64,000 nt of DNA from Flavobacterium sp. LPB0248 (GCF_013388355.1 NZ_CP058246.1:3038001-3102000), one strand, 5' to 3'. Positions 17,863 through 27,579 are shown, counted from the first letter of the stretch. Numbers and translations: made by a program. The notes: a model not told the origin generated them from the letters alone.

Positions 17863-18576
17863 GTGCTCGTCAAAACAAAAGCCATAGTAATCTCTTCTTT
17901 AAAATTTCAGGAAAAAAGCTTGATCGTAAAATGTTTTACACTTTCAAGCGGACTGAAATCGTATTTTGTGCGCGATGCTTTTTCGAGCCGAAAAGCAAGT
18001 CAGAAAATTGCTTATTTTCAGCCTTTTTCGATTTTAGAAATTGAAGCCGTTCATAAAAATAAAGGGACGCTTGAAAATTTTAAAGAAATAAAAACTGCCG
18101 TTCCGTTTCAGAGTATTCATACTGATATTGTGAAAAGTACCATGGTGATGTTTCTTTCAGAGATGCTTCATCATTCTATTCAGGAAGAAGAAAAAAACGA
18201 ACAGCTTTTCTTGTTCTTGGAAACGGCGCTGACTTGGCTCGATCATCACGATGAAATTTCAAATTTTCATTTAATACTTCTTTTAGAAATTACAAAATAC
18301 CTCGGATTTTATCCCGATCTGTCCGATATTGATCTTCCTTTTTTTGAAATGAATGAAGGGGGTTTTACGGTTTTCCACAATTCAAGTGCTCTTTCTGAAC
18401 ATGAAACCAATTTGTTAAAAAAACTTATTGATCTAAAGTTTGACAACAGTCAAAAAGTCTTTAATGTAATTGAAAGACAAATATTGTTAAAGATTTTAAT
18501 TGATTTTTATTCCGCTCATTTAGAAGGTTTTAAGCGTCCAAAATCGTTAGATATTTTGAAAGAAATTTTTTCATAA
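17863..18576 (+). CDS. recO: DNA repair protein RecO
   Basis: A 237-residue protein that starts with GTG at 17863 (MLVKTKAIVISSLKFQEKSLIVKCFT), which begins the N-terminal OB fold and is the family's usual opening. The rest is helical (FLSEMLHHSIQEEE, LLLEITKYLGFYPDL). RecO cooperates with RecR to load RecA on single-stranded DNA in gap repair. The family's zinc cysteines are absent, as in many Bacteroidota RecO proteins. The gene lies downstream of porZ after a short repeat-like gap and may have its own promoter. Confidence 0.88.
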   Translation: MLVKTKAIVISSLKFQEKSLIVKCFTLSSGLKSYFVRDAFSSRKASQKIAYFQPFSILEIEAVHKNKGTLENFKEIKTAVPFQSIHTDIVKSTMVMFLSEMLHHSIQEEEKNEQLFLFLETALTWLDHHDEISNFHLILLLEITKYLGFYPDLSDIDLPFFEMNEGGFTVFHNSSALSEHETNLLKKLIDLKFDNSQKVFNVIERQILLKILIDFYSAHLEGFKRPKSLDILKEIFS

Positions 18577-18593
18577 TCGCTTTTCTATTTTTA

Positions 18594-18601
18594 TATATTT
18601 G
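18594..18601 (+). promoter_or_regulatory. -7 box before the PQQ-propeller gene
   Basis: TATATTTG fits TAnnTTTG, about 95 bp before the ATG at 18696. Confidence 0.45.
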
Positions 18602-18695
18602 CTCAGTAAATTTTTACTAAAAAAATCCCATTTTTTTAGTAAAAAGCGCATTCTCATAAATACCTAATACCAACCAATTTTAAAAAAAATCTACT

Positions 18696-20594
18696 ATGAA
18701 GAAAATTACGTTTTCGATTATTTTGCTTCTGTCGGTAGCAGTTTCATCATTTGCACAAAGAAAATATGATGAAATAGTTACTACAGAAAACGCTGTTCAA
18801 GACTTGGTTCAAAATGAAATCACAGGAGTTGTTGTCTTTAAAGAAGGCGGAACAGTAAAGGGTTTAGATCCCGAAACAAAAAAAGTTATTTGGACTTTGA
18901 CAAAAGATGATTTTGGAACTATTACTTCAAAAGATATTTTAAAAGATCCTGAATTTGGAAATGTTTTCAAAGAGAAAAGAGATTTGTCTACAGTTCCAGG
19001 AAGTCCTTACATTGAGGCGTATATTAATTCAAAATACTTGATCATCAATACAGATTCGGGTAAAATCGTTTACAACTCTTCAAAAGAAGCATTTTGGGTT
19101 TTTCAATCAGATTTTATTCCTGAAACAAACGAATATCTTCTTACTGTTAAAAAAGACGGAGAAATGGCGGTTGCATTGCTAGATATGGCATCTGGAGAAA
19201 TTAAATGGAATACAACGGTTGATAAAGCAAAATCGTTAATAAGCTTTTCAACTAAAGCTTCAAGTTTAACAAACAAAGCAAAGATTAATGGTAACACAGT
19301 TTATTATTTGCTTTATGGAAAACTGTACTCTTTTAATAAAGAAAATGGAAAATTAAACTGGAAAGCAGACGAAGATTATACTAGATTTTACGAAACACAA
19401 AATGATAAAAATATTGTGGTAGTTAATTCTGCTGGACTTCTTTCAACTAAAGAATATATTAATGTTTTGAGTACAGAAGATGGGAAAAGTATCTGGAAAG
19501 AATCTATCAAAACTAAATATGTTGTTTATTTAGAAGATTGGGGGACAAAATTATTAATTGCTCATGATAGCGGTTTCAATTTTTTTGACTTAAAAACAGG
19601 AGAAAAAATTTGGAAAAAAGATGCTCGTGGAGGCGGTTTGAAAAGAGTAATTCCAATTGATCAAGATTTCTTATATGTTGCAGAAAATGAAATGATGTTG
19701 ATCAGCAAAGATGGAGAAAAGCTTTGGAAAAAATTCATTGAAATTTCTGATGATAAAGAAGATCCAATTTACTACTTAGGAAAAGTTGGCGAAAAAGTAA
19801 TGTATCTTACAGGAACTTACGGAAACATGGTAGATTATAAAACTGGAGTTAAACTTTGGAAACGTAATATTAAGTTTGAAAAAAGCCGTCCAGTTTTACC
19901 AACTTACGACGAATCTACAAACTCTTACTTAGTGTATAATGATGAGAAATTATACAAATTTGATCCAAGCATCAGCGATAAACCAGAGCCGTTTGCCAAA
20001 GTAAATATCAAAAGAGAAAAAGAATTAAACAGTATCGAGCAATTTCCTTGGGGAGTTGTGCTTTCTGGACCGCTTGAAGTAATGGGGGTTAATATGGATG
20101 GCACAGTTAAATATCACCTTACTTATTCACAGCCTGGAGAAGGAACAAGACGTCTTATAAAAAGTGCTGCTATTGTTGGAAGCATCGGTTTAGGTGTTGG
20201 TTCTGTGGCAAGTGATATCAAAGGTGCTGAAGTGACAATGACTTATCGTGATGAAAGCGGAAACTTGAGAACTACTGTTTTGAAGAAAGAAGATAAAACA
20301 AATCAAGATCAAGCAAAAGCTTATGCAGCTGGTTCTGCGGCTTTAGGTGTCGTAGCAGCTAAATTTAACTCTCGTTTTAATGCAATGAAACAAAATAGAG
20401 ACTACTCTTATATTTTTGCAAAAGCAGATTCTGGAGAAAAAGTTCTTGTAAAAGTGAGTAAAGTAGATGGAGTTGAAGTTGATAAAATTATTTTTAACAA
20501 CAACAAACCAATTTACGAAGTAGACCCTGCGACTCAGAACATTTTTTATGTTTCTGATAAGTCAATCCAGATCTTCAATAAGAAAGAAAAATAA
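18696..20594 (+). CDS. Exported PQQ-like beta-propeller protein
   Basis: A 632-residue protein with signal peptide MKKITFSIILLLSVAVSSFAQ. Much of it consists of PQQ-like propeller blades with the characteristic G-x-x-x-W pattern (GEIKWNTTVDKA, GKLNWKADEDY, GKSIWKESIKT, GEKIWKKDARG, GVKLWKRNIKF). A glycine/alanine-rich segment (SAAIVGSIGLGVGSVASDIKGAE and AYAAGSAALGVVAAKF) near residues 490-560 interrupts the blades and looks like two hydrophobic helices. There is no sign of a PQQ-enzyme active site, so binding or scaffolding is more likely than dehydrogenase activity. A terminator follows. Confidence 0.72.
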   Translation: MKKITFSIILLLSVAVSSFAQRKYDEIVTTENAVQDLVQNEITGVVVFKEGGTVKGLDPETKKVIWTLTKDDFGTITSKDILKDPEFGNVFKEKRDLSTVPGSPYIEAYINSKYLIINTDSGKIVYNSSKEAFWVFQSDFIPETNEYLLTVKKDGEMAVALLDMASGEIKWNTTVDKAKSLISFSTKASSLTNKAKINGNTVYYLLYGKLYSFNKENGKLNWKADEDYTRFYETQNDKNIVVVNSAGLLSTKEYINVLSTEDGKSIWKESIKTKYVVYLEDWGTKLLIAHDSGFNFFDLKTGEKIWKKDARGGGLKRVIPIDQDFLYVAENEMMLISKDGEKLWKKFIEISDDKEDPIYYLGKVGEKVMYLTGTYGNMVDYKTGVKLWKRNIKFEKSRPVLPTYDESTNSYLVYNDEKLYKFDPSISDKPEPFAKVNIKREKELNSIEQFPWGVVLSGPLEVMGVNMDGTVKYHLTYSQPGEGTRRLIKSAAIVGSIGLGVGSVASDIKGAEVTMTYRDESGNLRTTVLKKEDKTNQDQAKAYAAGSAALGVVAAKFNSRFNAMKQNRDYSYIFAKADSGEKVLVKVSKVDGVEVDKIIFNNNKPIYEVDPATQNIFYVSDKSIQIFNKKEK

Positions 20595-20605
20595 AAAAAA
20601 ATATG

Positions 20606-20639
20606 GCCATCAGGATCCGATTCTGATGGCTTTTTTTTG
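20606..20639 (+). terminator. Terminator after the PQQ-propeller gene
   Basis: GCCATCAG and CTGATGGC form an 8-bp stem with a 9-nt loop and a run of eight T. The next gene's ATG is only 4 nt beyond it. Confidence 0.85.
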
Positions 20640-20642
20640 CCT

Positions 20643-22562
20643 ATGAAAAAAATATTACTCCTTATAGCTTTACTTGTAATTGGTTCAATTCAAGCACAAG
20701 AAAAAATAAGTTCTAAAAAAAAGAAATTCTATATACCTGTAATTAACTATTCAGAATTTCCCGCTCTTGATAATGCATTAACTCAAACCACTTTTTATCA
20801 AATGGATAAGCAGTTAATACAAGAAGAGCCGATATTGAAGAAACACTATTTTAATATAGAAGGTTTTATAAAAGACCCTGCGAATGGAAAACTAAGAATT
20901 TATTTAACCATCGAACTGCCTCAATATAAAGCCACTAAAATTGATAGTGTTTTTGATAAAAAGAAAAATGGATGGAAGTTCCAAGCATTTTCGAATTATA
21001 GTGTAAAAATAAAAATGGAGGCAAAATGCGCAGATAAGCTTCTATTAACCAGAGATTTTAATACAGTAGAATCATATTTAATCGCTGTTGGTAGCCAAAA
21101 AGACAATTTGAAGGCAGCTGTTGATATGAATAATAAAAAAATTGCAGAAGCAGAAAGAGATGGTAATTACACTGCTGAAGAATTAGGATTAGATACAGTA
21201 ATATACAGTTCTGTTCACGCAATACAAAACTACCTTAATTATAAATTAAGGTACACTATAGGTGAAGAAAAAATAAAGTTTGAGTTTGTAACTTCAAAAG
21301 GACATCCAGAATACAATCAGTTTCTGGCATTTGAGAACGAAATTACGGCTCAGATGCAAAAAGTAACACTTGAAAAAGGTCTAGACGAAAAAACTTTAGC
21401 GTCACATTTGCAGTATTTGGAAAGCTTATTGATAAAATATCCACCTTCTTCTGCAAACGAAAACATTCGTTTTATAGTCACAAACAATTTAGCGGAAACT
21501 TATTTTTTACTTGAAAATAAAGAAAAGGCGTTATTGTATGCTAATTTGCTTATTGAAAATGATAAGCAGGATTCGAGAGGATCTTCGATAGTTAAAAAAG
21601 TGAATAATGGCTTTTTTGTCGACAAAAAAATAAGAAGCCATACCACACGTTTTGCTGATCTTGAAAAATTAGGTCTTAAAATAGCGGAAGAGAAAGAAGA
21701 AAAAAGGTTGGCATTTTTTGAAAAGATTCAGCAACAAGATGCAGAGTGGGAAACCGAAAAATCGAATCGTGAAGCTTACTTGGAAAAGATTAAAACCCAA
21801 AGATATAATTTGCTTGATTCTATACCATATCAATTAAATGCAAATCTTTTGGCAAAAGTAGTTGATAATCTAGGAGGGAGTCAAGCATTGAAAAAAGTAG
21901 AAAAAGCACATTTGTTTTCTAAGATTTCGATAGAAGGAACAAATATCCCTCAGACAGAAGAAAAATGGGCAACAACATCTCATTATCTTCTTAAGAAAAA
22001 AATGCCTGAAGCTTATTATGAAATCGTAAACGGACCAGAAGCGTGGAGTCATGACGATCGTGAAACTGGAATAAATGCTAAATGGGCAAAATTAACTACA
22101 TACGATTATGGTAATTTATCTAAGAATGTTGACTTGGTGAATTTTTTAACTGATTTAAGGCTTGATTTATGGAATAATTTTGAGGTTTTAGGTGAGGAAA
22201 TGTATGAAGGGAAATTATGTTATCATTTGAATTATTTTGAAAAAACATTGAGTACTGGAAACAGATCAATTCCTAAAACAGATTATCATGTTTTTATTGA
22301 TAAAGAAAACTTCAATATAGTTTCTACAGAAAAAACAGAATTTGATAATGGCAATAAAAGTTTCTTCGAAAGAAAATTATTTGGTGATTATCGCCCTATA
22401 ACAGCATTAAATTCTGGAAAAATTCCTCATAAGATCAACTATGAAATTGAAGATTTTAATGGAGAAACTTTTTATCAGGAAATCAGAGAAAAGGTGGAGA
22501 TAAATCCAGTTTTTGGAAACCGAATTTTTATGAAAGAAGTCTATTTCGGAGGATTTAAATAA
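20643..22562 (+). CDS. Exported protein of unknown function (tandem with PQQ-propeller gene)
   Basis: I choose the ATG at 20643 (MKKILLLIALLVIGSIQAQ, a signal peptide). An in-frame TTG upstream lies inside the terminator and is not credible. The product of about 639 residues has an N-terminal part without a recognised domain, a helical middle resembling TPR-like helices (NNLAETYFLLENKEKALLYANLLIE) and a long coiled-coil-prone stretch (AEEKEEKRLAFFEKIQQQ). The C-terminal 200 residues are beta-rich, with a pattern (LCYHLNYFEKT, YHVFIDKENFNIVSTEKTEF) reminiscent of LolA-like lipoprotein-binding folds. That last point is weak inference. Confidence 0.6.
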   Translation: MKKILLLIALLVIGSIQAQEKISSKKKKFYIPVINYSEFPALDNALTQTTFYQMDKQLIQEEPILKKHYFNIEGFIKDPANGKLRIYLTIELPQYKATKIDSVFDKKKNGWKFQAFSNYSVKIKMEAKCADKLLLTRDFNTVESYLIAVGSQKDNLKAAVDMNNKKIAEAERDGNYTAEELGLDTVIYSSVHAIQNYLNYKLRYTIGEEKIKFEFVTSKGHPEYNQFLAFENEITAQMQKVTLEKGLDEKTLASHLQYLESLLIKYPPSSANENIRFIVTNNLAETYFLLENKEKALLYANLLIENDKQDSRGSSIVKKVNNGFFVDKKIRSHTTRFADLEKLGLKIAEEKEEKRLAFFEKIQQQDAEWETEKSNREAYLEKIKTQRYNLLDSIPYQLNANLLAKVVDNLGGSQALKKVEKAHLFSKISIEGTNIPQTEEKWATTSHYLLKKKMPEAYYEIVNGPEAWSHDDRETGINAKWAKLTTYDYGNLSKNVDLVNFLTDLRLDLWNNFEVLGEEMYEGKLCYHLNYFEKTLSTGNRSIPKTDYHVFIDKENFNIVSTEKTEFDNGNKSFFERKLFGDYRPITALNSGKIPHKINYEIEDFNGETFYQEIREKVEINPVFGNRIFMKEVYFGGFK

Positions 22563-22587
22563 TATTTTAGCTTGTTGGAAGCTGCTT

Positions 22588-22659
22588 TAAGAATTGGTTG
22601 TTTTTTGATTTATTACGCTCAAAAAAATGAGAATAATATCAGAAAGTAACCAATTCTTA
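22588..22659. repeat. Long-range inverted repeat upstream of ileS
   Basis: TAAGAATTGGTT (22588-22599) pairs with AACCAATTCTTA (22648-22659) across 48 nt, followed by a short T-rich run. It lies upstream of the ileS promoter and so probably belongs to the 3' end of the preceding gene. Confidence 0.5.
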
Positions 22660-22707
22660 TGTTTTTGTATCTATTATCTCAACAAAAGTTTGTGAAATTT
22701 AAGGAAA

Positions 22708-22741
22708 TTGGCGGTCAATAGTTCAAAATTTCTTACTTTCG
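22708..22741 (+). promoter_or_regulatory. Possible ileS promoter
   Basis: TTG at 22708-22710 and TACTTTCG at 22734-22741 are 23 bp apart. The -7 box differs from TAnnTTTG at one position. The leader would be about 20 nt. Confidence 0.4.
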
Positions 22742-22765
22742 CACCTCGTTTAAGAAAAGGATAAA

Positions 22766-25700
22766 ATGAGTACAAAATTTACTGAATACAAAGGACTTGA
22801 CTTACCAACTGTAGCGTCTGAAGTTCTTGATTTTTGGAAGAAAGAAAATATATTTGAAAAGAGTGTAACAACTCGCGAAGGTGCTGAGCCTTTCGTATTT
22901 TTTGAAGGTCCGCCTTCAGCAAACGGATTACCTGGAATTCACCACGTAATGGCACGTGCGATTAAAGATATTTTTTGCAGATATAAAACTCAAAAAGGTT
23001 TTCAGGTAAAAAGAAAAGCCGGATGGGATACTCACGGTTTGCCTGTAGAATTGGGTACCGAAAAAGAATTAGGAATTACAAAAGAAGATATTGGTAAAAC
23101 AATTTCTATTGAAGAATATAACGAAGCGTGTAAAAAAACCGTTATGCGTTATACTGACGTATGGAATGATTTGACCGAAAAAATGGGGTATTGGGTAGAT
23201 ATGGATGATCCGTATGTGACTTATAAACCAAAATATATGGAGTCGGTTTGGTGGCTTTTGAAACAAATCTATGATAAAGGTTTGTTGTACAAAGGATATA
23301 CAATTCAGCCATATTCTCCAAAAGCAGGAACAGGATTGTCTTCTCACGAGGTAAATCAGCCTGGAGCTTACAGAGATGTTACAGATACTACAATTGTAGC
23401 ACAATTTAAAACTTTACCAGAAACGCTTCCAAGCTTTTTACAAGGATTTGGAGATATCCACATTTTAGCTTGGACTACAACTCCTTGGACATTGCCATCA
23501 AATACAGCTTTGACAGTAGGTCCAAAAATCGACTATGTTTTAGTTAAAACTTTCAATCAATATACTTTTGAGCCAATCAATGTGATTTTGGCTAAAAACT
23601 TAGTTGGAAAACAATTCGGAAAAGGATATTTCGTAAGTGAAGACGACGCTGATTTTGACAATGTGAAAAACGGCGACAAAAAATTGCCGTACAAAATCTT
23701 AACTGAGACAAAAGGAGCAGATTTAGTAGAAATTCGTTATGAGCAATTATTGCCTTACGTGTTGCCATATCAAAATGCTGAAAATGCATTTAGAGTAATT
23801 TCCGGAGATTTCGTTACAACAGAAGATGGAACAGGAATTGTACATACAGCTCCAACTTTTGGTGCAGATGATGCTAAAGTAGCAAAAGAAGCAAAGCCAG
23901 AAGTACCGCCAATGTTGGTTCTTGACGAAAACGGAACAGCAGTTCCTTTAGTTGATTTGCAAGGAAAATTCACTTCTCATGTAGGTGATTTGGCTGGTAA
24001 ATATGTTAAAAACGAATATTACGATGCAGGACAAGCGCCAGAGAAATCTGTAGATGTTGAAATCGCTATACGTCTTAAAGAAGAAAACAAAGCTTTTAAA
24101 GTTGAAAAATACGTGCACAGTTATCCACACAGCTGGAGAACAGACGAGCCGTTATTATACTATCCTCTAGATTCATGGTTCATCAAAGTAACCGATGTAA
24201 AAGATAGAATGTTCGACCTGAACGAAACTATCAATTGGAAACCTAAATCTACTGGTGAAGGACGTTTTGGAAATTGGCTTAAAAATGCTAATGATTGGAA
24301 CTTATCTCGTTCTAGATATTGGGGTATTCCTTTGCCAATTTGGAGAACAGAAGATAAAACAGAAGAAGTTATTATCGGTTCTGTTGAAGAATTGTACAAT
24401 GCAATCGAAAAATCAATCGAAGCAGGTTTCCAAAAAGAAAATCCGTTTAAAGGATTTGAAATCGGAAATATGTCTGAGTCAAATTATGATTTAATTGACT
24501 TGCACAAAAATGTTGTTGATGCTATCACTTTGGTTTCAGCTTCTGGAAAACCAATGAAGCGCGAAAGTGATCTAATCGACGTTTGGTTCGATTCTGGGGC
24601 AATGCCTTATGCGCAATGGCACTATCCTTTTGAGAACAAAGACAAAATTGATGGGAACAAAGATTTTCCAGCGAACTTCATTGCCGAAGGAGTAGACCAG
24701 ACACGTGGATGGTTTTATACCTTACACGCTATCGGAACTTTGGTTTTTGATAAAGTAGCATACAAAAACGTAGTTTCAAATGGTCTTGTTTTGGATAAAA
24801 ACGGAATTAAAATGTCTAAGAGTAAAGGAAATACTATAGACCCGTTTAAAACCATTGCAGAAAACGGCCCAGATGCTACACGCTGGTATATGATTATGAA
24901 TGCGAATCCGTGGGATAACTTAAAGTTTGACCTTGAAGGAATTGCTGAGGTTAAACGTAAATTCTTTGGAACTTTATACAACACATATTCTTTCTTTTCG
25001 TTATATGCTAACATCGACGGATTTAAATATGCTGAAGCTGAGATTCCGTTAAACGAAAGACCAGAAATCGATCAGTGGATTATTTCTGAATTACATTCGT
25101 TAATCAAATTTGTTGACGAATGCTACGAAGATTACGAGCCAACAAAAGCGACAAGAGCCATTTCTGATTTCGTTCAGGAAAACTTAAGTAACTGGTATGT
25201 TCGTTTATGCCGTCGTCGTTTCTGGAAAGGGGAATACGCAAAAGATAAAATTGCAGCTTACCAAACGCTTTATACTTGTTTATTGACTATAAGCAAACTT
25301 AGCGCTCCAGTGGCTCCATTTTTTATGGATAAATTATACAGAGATTTGACAGCTTCTACGGGAACCGAGGATTTTGCTAGTGTTCACTTGGCTGAGTTTC
25401 CAAAATTTGTCGAAAACTTTGTTAATAAAACGTTAGAGAGCAAAATGCAGAAGGCTCAAACGATCTCATCTTTGGTTTTATCACTACGTAAAAAAGAGAT
25501 GATTAAAGTTCGTCAACCTCTGCAAAAGGTAATGATTCCAGTACTTGACGACAATCAGCGTGCTGAAATCGAAGCAATTTCTGACTTGGTGAAAGCTGAG
25601 GTAAACGTGAAAGAAATCGAACTTTTAGACGATGCTTCTGGTATTTTAGTGAAACAAATTAAGCCTAATTTTAAAGCTCTAGGACCACGTTTTGGTAAAG

Positions 25701-26167
25701 ATATGGGTCTGATTTCCAAAGAGATACAAGGTTTTTCTGCAGATCAAATCAATCAGCTGGACAAGCAAGGGACGCTAGATATTGTTATTGCAGGAAATAA
25801 TGTAACTTTATCATTAGAAGATGTAGAAATTACATCACAAGATATCGAAGGATGGTTAGTGGCTAATTCAAACGGAATAACAGTTGCGCTTGATATTACT
25901 CTTACCGAAGAATTAAAAAATGAAGGTATCGCTAGGGAATTAGTTAATAGAATACAAAACATTCGTAAAGATTCAGGATTTGAGGTTACGGATAAGATTA
26001 AAGTTCAAATAAAAAGAAACGGTATTTTAGAAGAAGCGGTTTCAAAAAATGAAGACTATATTAAGTCTGAAACATTAACAGACGAACTGGTTTTTGCTGA
26101 CGTTTTAGAAAACGGCACAGAAATTGAGTTTGATGACATTAGAACCATTATATTAATTTCAAAATAG
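22766..26167 (+). CDS. ileS: Isoleucyl-tRNA synthetase
   Basis: A 1133-residue class I aminoacyl-tRNA synthetase that charges tRNA-Ile in the cytosol. The HIGH-equivalent is GIHH at residues 57-60 in the FEGPPSANGLPGIHHVM segment, and KMSKS is at residues 682-686. The CP1 editing domain lies between them (LAWTTTPWTLPSN), and the C-terminal anticodon-binding part contains NLSNWYVRLCRRRFWKGE. Length and the GIHH variant suit the long, eukaryote-like (IleS2) type, which in other species is linked to mupirocin tolerance; that is inference. A dksA-like gene follows after 6 bp. Confidence 0.95.
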   Translation: MSTKFTEYKGLDLPTVASEVLDFWKKENIFEKSVTTREGAEPFVFFEGPPSANGLPGIHHVMARAIKDIFCRYKTQKGFQVKRKAGWDTHGLPVELGTEKELGITKEDIGKTISIEEYNEACKKTVMRYTDVWNDLTEKMGYWVDMDDPYVTYKPKYMESVWWLLKQIYDKGLLYKGYTIQPYSPKAGTGLSSHEVNQPGAYRDVTDTTIVAQFKTLPETLPSFLQGFGDIHILAWTTTPWTLPSNTALTVGPKIDYVLVKTFNQYTFEPINVILAKNLVGKQFGKGYFVSEDDADFDNVKNGDKKLPYKILTETKGADLVEIRYEQLLPYVLPYQNAENAFRVISGDFVTTEDGTGIVHTAPTFGADDAKVAKEAKPEVPPMLVLDENGTAVPLVDLQGKFTSHVGDLAGKYVKNEYYDAGQAPEKSVDVEIAIRLKEENKAFKVEKYVHSYPHSWRTDEPLLYYPLDSWFIKVTDVKDRMFDLNETINWKPKSTGEGRFGNWLKNANDWNLSRSRYWGIPLPIWRTEDKTEEVIIGSVEELYNAIEKSIEAGFQKENPFKGFEIGNMSESNYDLIDLHKNVVDAITLVSASGKPMKRESDLIDVWFDSGAMPYAQWHYPFENKDKIDGNKDFPANFIAEGVDQTRGWFYTLHAIGTLVFDKVAYKNVVSNGLVLDKNGIKMSKSKGNTIDPFKTIAENGPDATRWYMIMNANPWDNLKFDLEGIAEVKRKFFGTLYNTYSFFSLYANIDGFKYAEAEIPLNERPEIDQWIISELHSLIKFVDECYEDYEPTKATRAISDFVQENLSNWYVRLCRRRFWKGEYAKDKIAAYQTLYTCLLTISKLSAPVAPFFMDKLYRDLTASTGTEDFASVHLAEFPKFVENFVNKTLESKMQKAQTISSLVLSLRKKEMIKVRQPLQKVMIPVLDDNQRAEIEAISDLVKAEVNVKEIELLDDASGILVKQIKPNFKALGPRFGKDMGLISKEIQGFSADQINQLDKQGTLDIVIAGNNVTLSLEDVEITSQDIEGWLVANSNGITVALDITLTEELKNEGIARELVNRIQNIRKDSGFEVTDKIKVQIKRNGILEEAVSKNEDYIKSETLTDELVFADVLENGTEIEFDDIRTIILISK

Positions 26168-26173
26168 TAGAAA

Positions 26174-26554
26174 ATGATAGATGAAATTACAAGATACTCT
26201 GACGCAGATTTAGCAGAGTTCAAAGAGATAATCCAAGCAAAAATTAAAAAAGCACAAGAAGATCTTGATTTGATCAAAAGTGCCTATATGAACGATTTGA
26301 ATAACGGAACTGACGATACTTCTCCAACTTTTAAAGCTTTTGAAGAAGGAAGTGAGACCATGTCTAAAGAAGCAAACTCTCAGTTGGCTATCAGACAAGA
26401 GAAATTCATTCGTGACTTAAAAAATGCTTTATTCCGTGTAGAAAATAAAACTTACGGTATCTGCAAAGTAACAGGTAAATTAATTAGCAAGGAAAGGCTT
26501 AAAATCGTTCCTCATGCAACAATGAGTATCGAAGCTAAAAACTTGCAGAGATAA
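26174..26554 (+). CDS. TraR/DksA family protein lacking the zinc-finger cysteines
   Basis: A 126-residue protein with the long N-terminal coiled coil of DksA-like regulators and a C-terminal segment YGICKVTGKLISKERLKIVPHATMSIEAKN at the position of the zinc finger. A canonical finger has four cysteines in two CxxC pairs; here only Cys96 or thereabouts remains. Family members bind the RNA polymerase secondary channel and modulate transcription in the stringent response. The gene begins 6 bp after ileS, so the two are co-transcribed, and a strong terminator follows. Confidence 0.8.
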   Translation: MIDEITRYSDADLAEFKEIIQAKIKKAQEDLDLIKSAYMNDLNNGTDDTSPTFKAFEEGSETMSKEANSQLAIRQEKFIRDLKNALFRVENKTYGICKVTGKLISKERLKIVPHATMSIEAKNLQR

Positions 26555-26580
26555 TTATAAAAATATCTTATCAAATAGAA

Positions 26581-26613
26581 AAAACGCTCCTAATTTTAGG
26601 AGCGTTTTTTTTT
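26581..26613 (+). terminator. Terminator of the ileS-dksA operon
   Basis: AAAACGCTCCT and AGGAGCGTTTT form a perfect stem with a 5-nt loop followed by a T run. The hairpin at 28031 uses the same stem. Confidence 0.9.
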
Positions 26614-26756
26614 GTTTAATGTTTGATGAAGCTTGATTTTGAGTCTATAAGTTGTTATTGAAAGAAATTATTTATAACTAGTCAAAATTAATTAATATTA
26701 ATGACGAGTTTTTTTGTAAGAATAAAACAAGTAGAATTACTTAGGAGTAAACACAA

Positions 26757-26786
26757 AAAAACCGCCTCAATGAATGGCGGTTTTTA
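26757..26786 (-). terminator. Terminator of Roadblock pair 1
   Basis: AACCGCC and GGCGGTT flank a 9-nt loop; read on the minus strand the stem is followed by a T run. It lies 20 bp beyond the stop of the minus-strand gene at 26807. Confidence 0.85.
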
Positions 26787-26806
26787 AAAGTAAAAATGTT
26801 ACATCA

Positions 26807-27187
26807 TTATGCTAGATTTTTTTCAACGTCTGCTTTGTGTTTTCTTAAAATAGCTCTTGTCATACCTAAATTTGCTTTTGAAGCATCTGCAGCAAGATAA
26901 ATCATGAATTTTTTGTTAGGAGAAATATCGATAATGTGAATTTGATTCGATAGTGTAATCAAAATATCTTCGATGTCCTGGTTTAGGTTTAGTGCTTTTA
27001 CAGCACTCAATTTAGCTTTTACAACTTCTAAGTTATAGGCTGCGGCTAATTCAGGATCAAAACTTGGGTCTATAGTTAAATTTCCAAAGCTTAATCCAGA
27101 TTCAATTTCTGTTACTGCGACAGCGATAAAGCCGTTTACGTTAGTTTTCATTTCGTTTAAAAACACGTTTAAAAAATCATTGCTCAT
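26807..27187 (-). CDS. Roadblock/LC7-like protein B, module 1
   Basis: A 126-residue small alpha/beta protein with the Roadblock/LC7 (longin-like) pattern: an opening helix, strand NGFIAVAVTEIESGLSFG, a middle helix FDPELAAAYNLEVVKAKLSAVKAL, then strands DILITLSNQIHIIDIS and KFMIYLAADASKANLGMTRAILRKH. By eye it is about 60% identical to the product at 39432-39806. Roadblock proteins usually form dimers that bind small Ras-like GTPases such as MglA, but no GTPase gene is in the window. It lies 35 bp downstream of the companion gene at 27223, probably in the same transcript. Confidence 0.75.
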   Translation of the reverse strand: MSNDFLNVFLNEMKTNVNGFIAVAVTEIESGLSFGNLTIDPSFDPELAAAYNLEVVKAKLSAVKALNLNQDIEDILITLSNQIHIIDISPNKKFMIYLAADASKANLGMTRAILRKHKADVEKNLA

Positions 27188-27222
27188 AGTTCATTTGGGT
27201 TATTTGTTAATAGAATTTTATG

Positions 27223-27579
27223 TTATTTCAATAGTGAATTTTTGCTTAATTCAGCAGAAACTTCTTCTGTAGAACGCATTAATAATGCTAGATTGCTTCC
27301 TTCTTTAGAAAAAGCAACGATAAAGTTAGAACCGCTTATTTTGTTTCCAACAATAACGCCTTCGGCACTTTTTAGGTATAATTGTTTTAAAGAGCCTTTT
27401 TCCAAATCAATTAAGAATTTTTCGCTCATAGATAGAATAGCAGCACTCATTGCGGCAATACTGTCGCCATAGTCAAGATTTAAGGAGGTAATAAGTTTTC
27501 CTTTTCCGTTTAAAATTAATGCTGCAGTAGATTTTGTGCTGACAAGGAAGTCATTTAGTGTAGTTGTGATTTCATTCAT
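27223..27579 (-). CDS. Roadblock/LC7-like protein A, module 1
   Basis: A 118-residue protein with the longin-like pattern: strand TAALILNGKGKLITSLNLDYG, helix SIAAMSAAILSMSEKFLIDL, strands LKQLYLKSAEGVIVGNK and SNFIVAFSKEGSNLALLMRSTEEV. These resemble the MglB-type Roadblock pattern (KQLYLKSAEGVIVG). The paralogue at 39070-39405 is about 35% identical by eye. It precedes Roadblock gene B and is divergent from the small-protein gene at 27760. Partners and process are unknown. Confidence 0.75.
   Translation of the reverse strand: MNEITTTLNDFLVSTKSTAALILNGKGKLITSLNLDYGDSIAAMSAAILSMSEKFLIDLEKGSLKQLYLKSAEGVIVGNKISGSNFIVAFSKEGSNLALLMRSTEEVSAELSKNSLLK

Noticed and set aside
20637..20642. TTG start of the gene at 20643
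   Set aside because: The codon lies in the T run of the preceding terminator; the ATG at 20643 opens directly into a signal peptide.
22588..22659. T-box riboswitch for ileS
   Set aside because: The arms lie upstream of the likely ileS promoter, no T-box core sequence or antiterminator is visible, and T-boxes are not typical of Bacteroidota.
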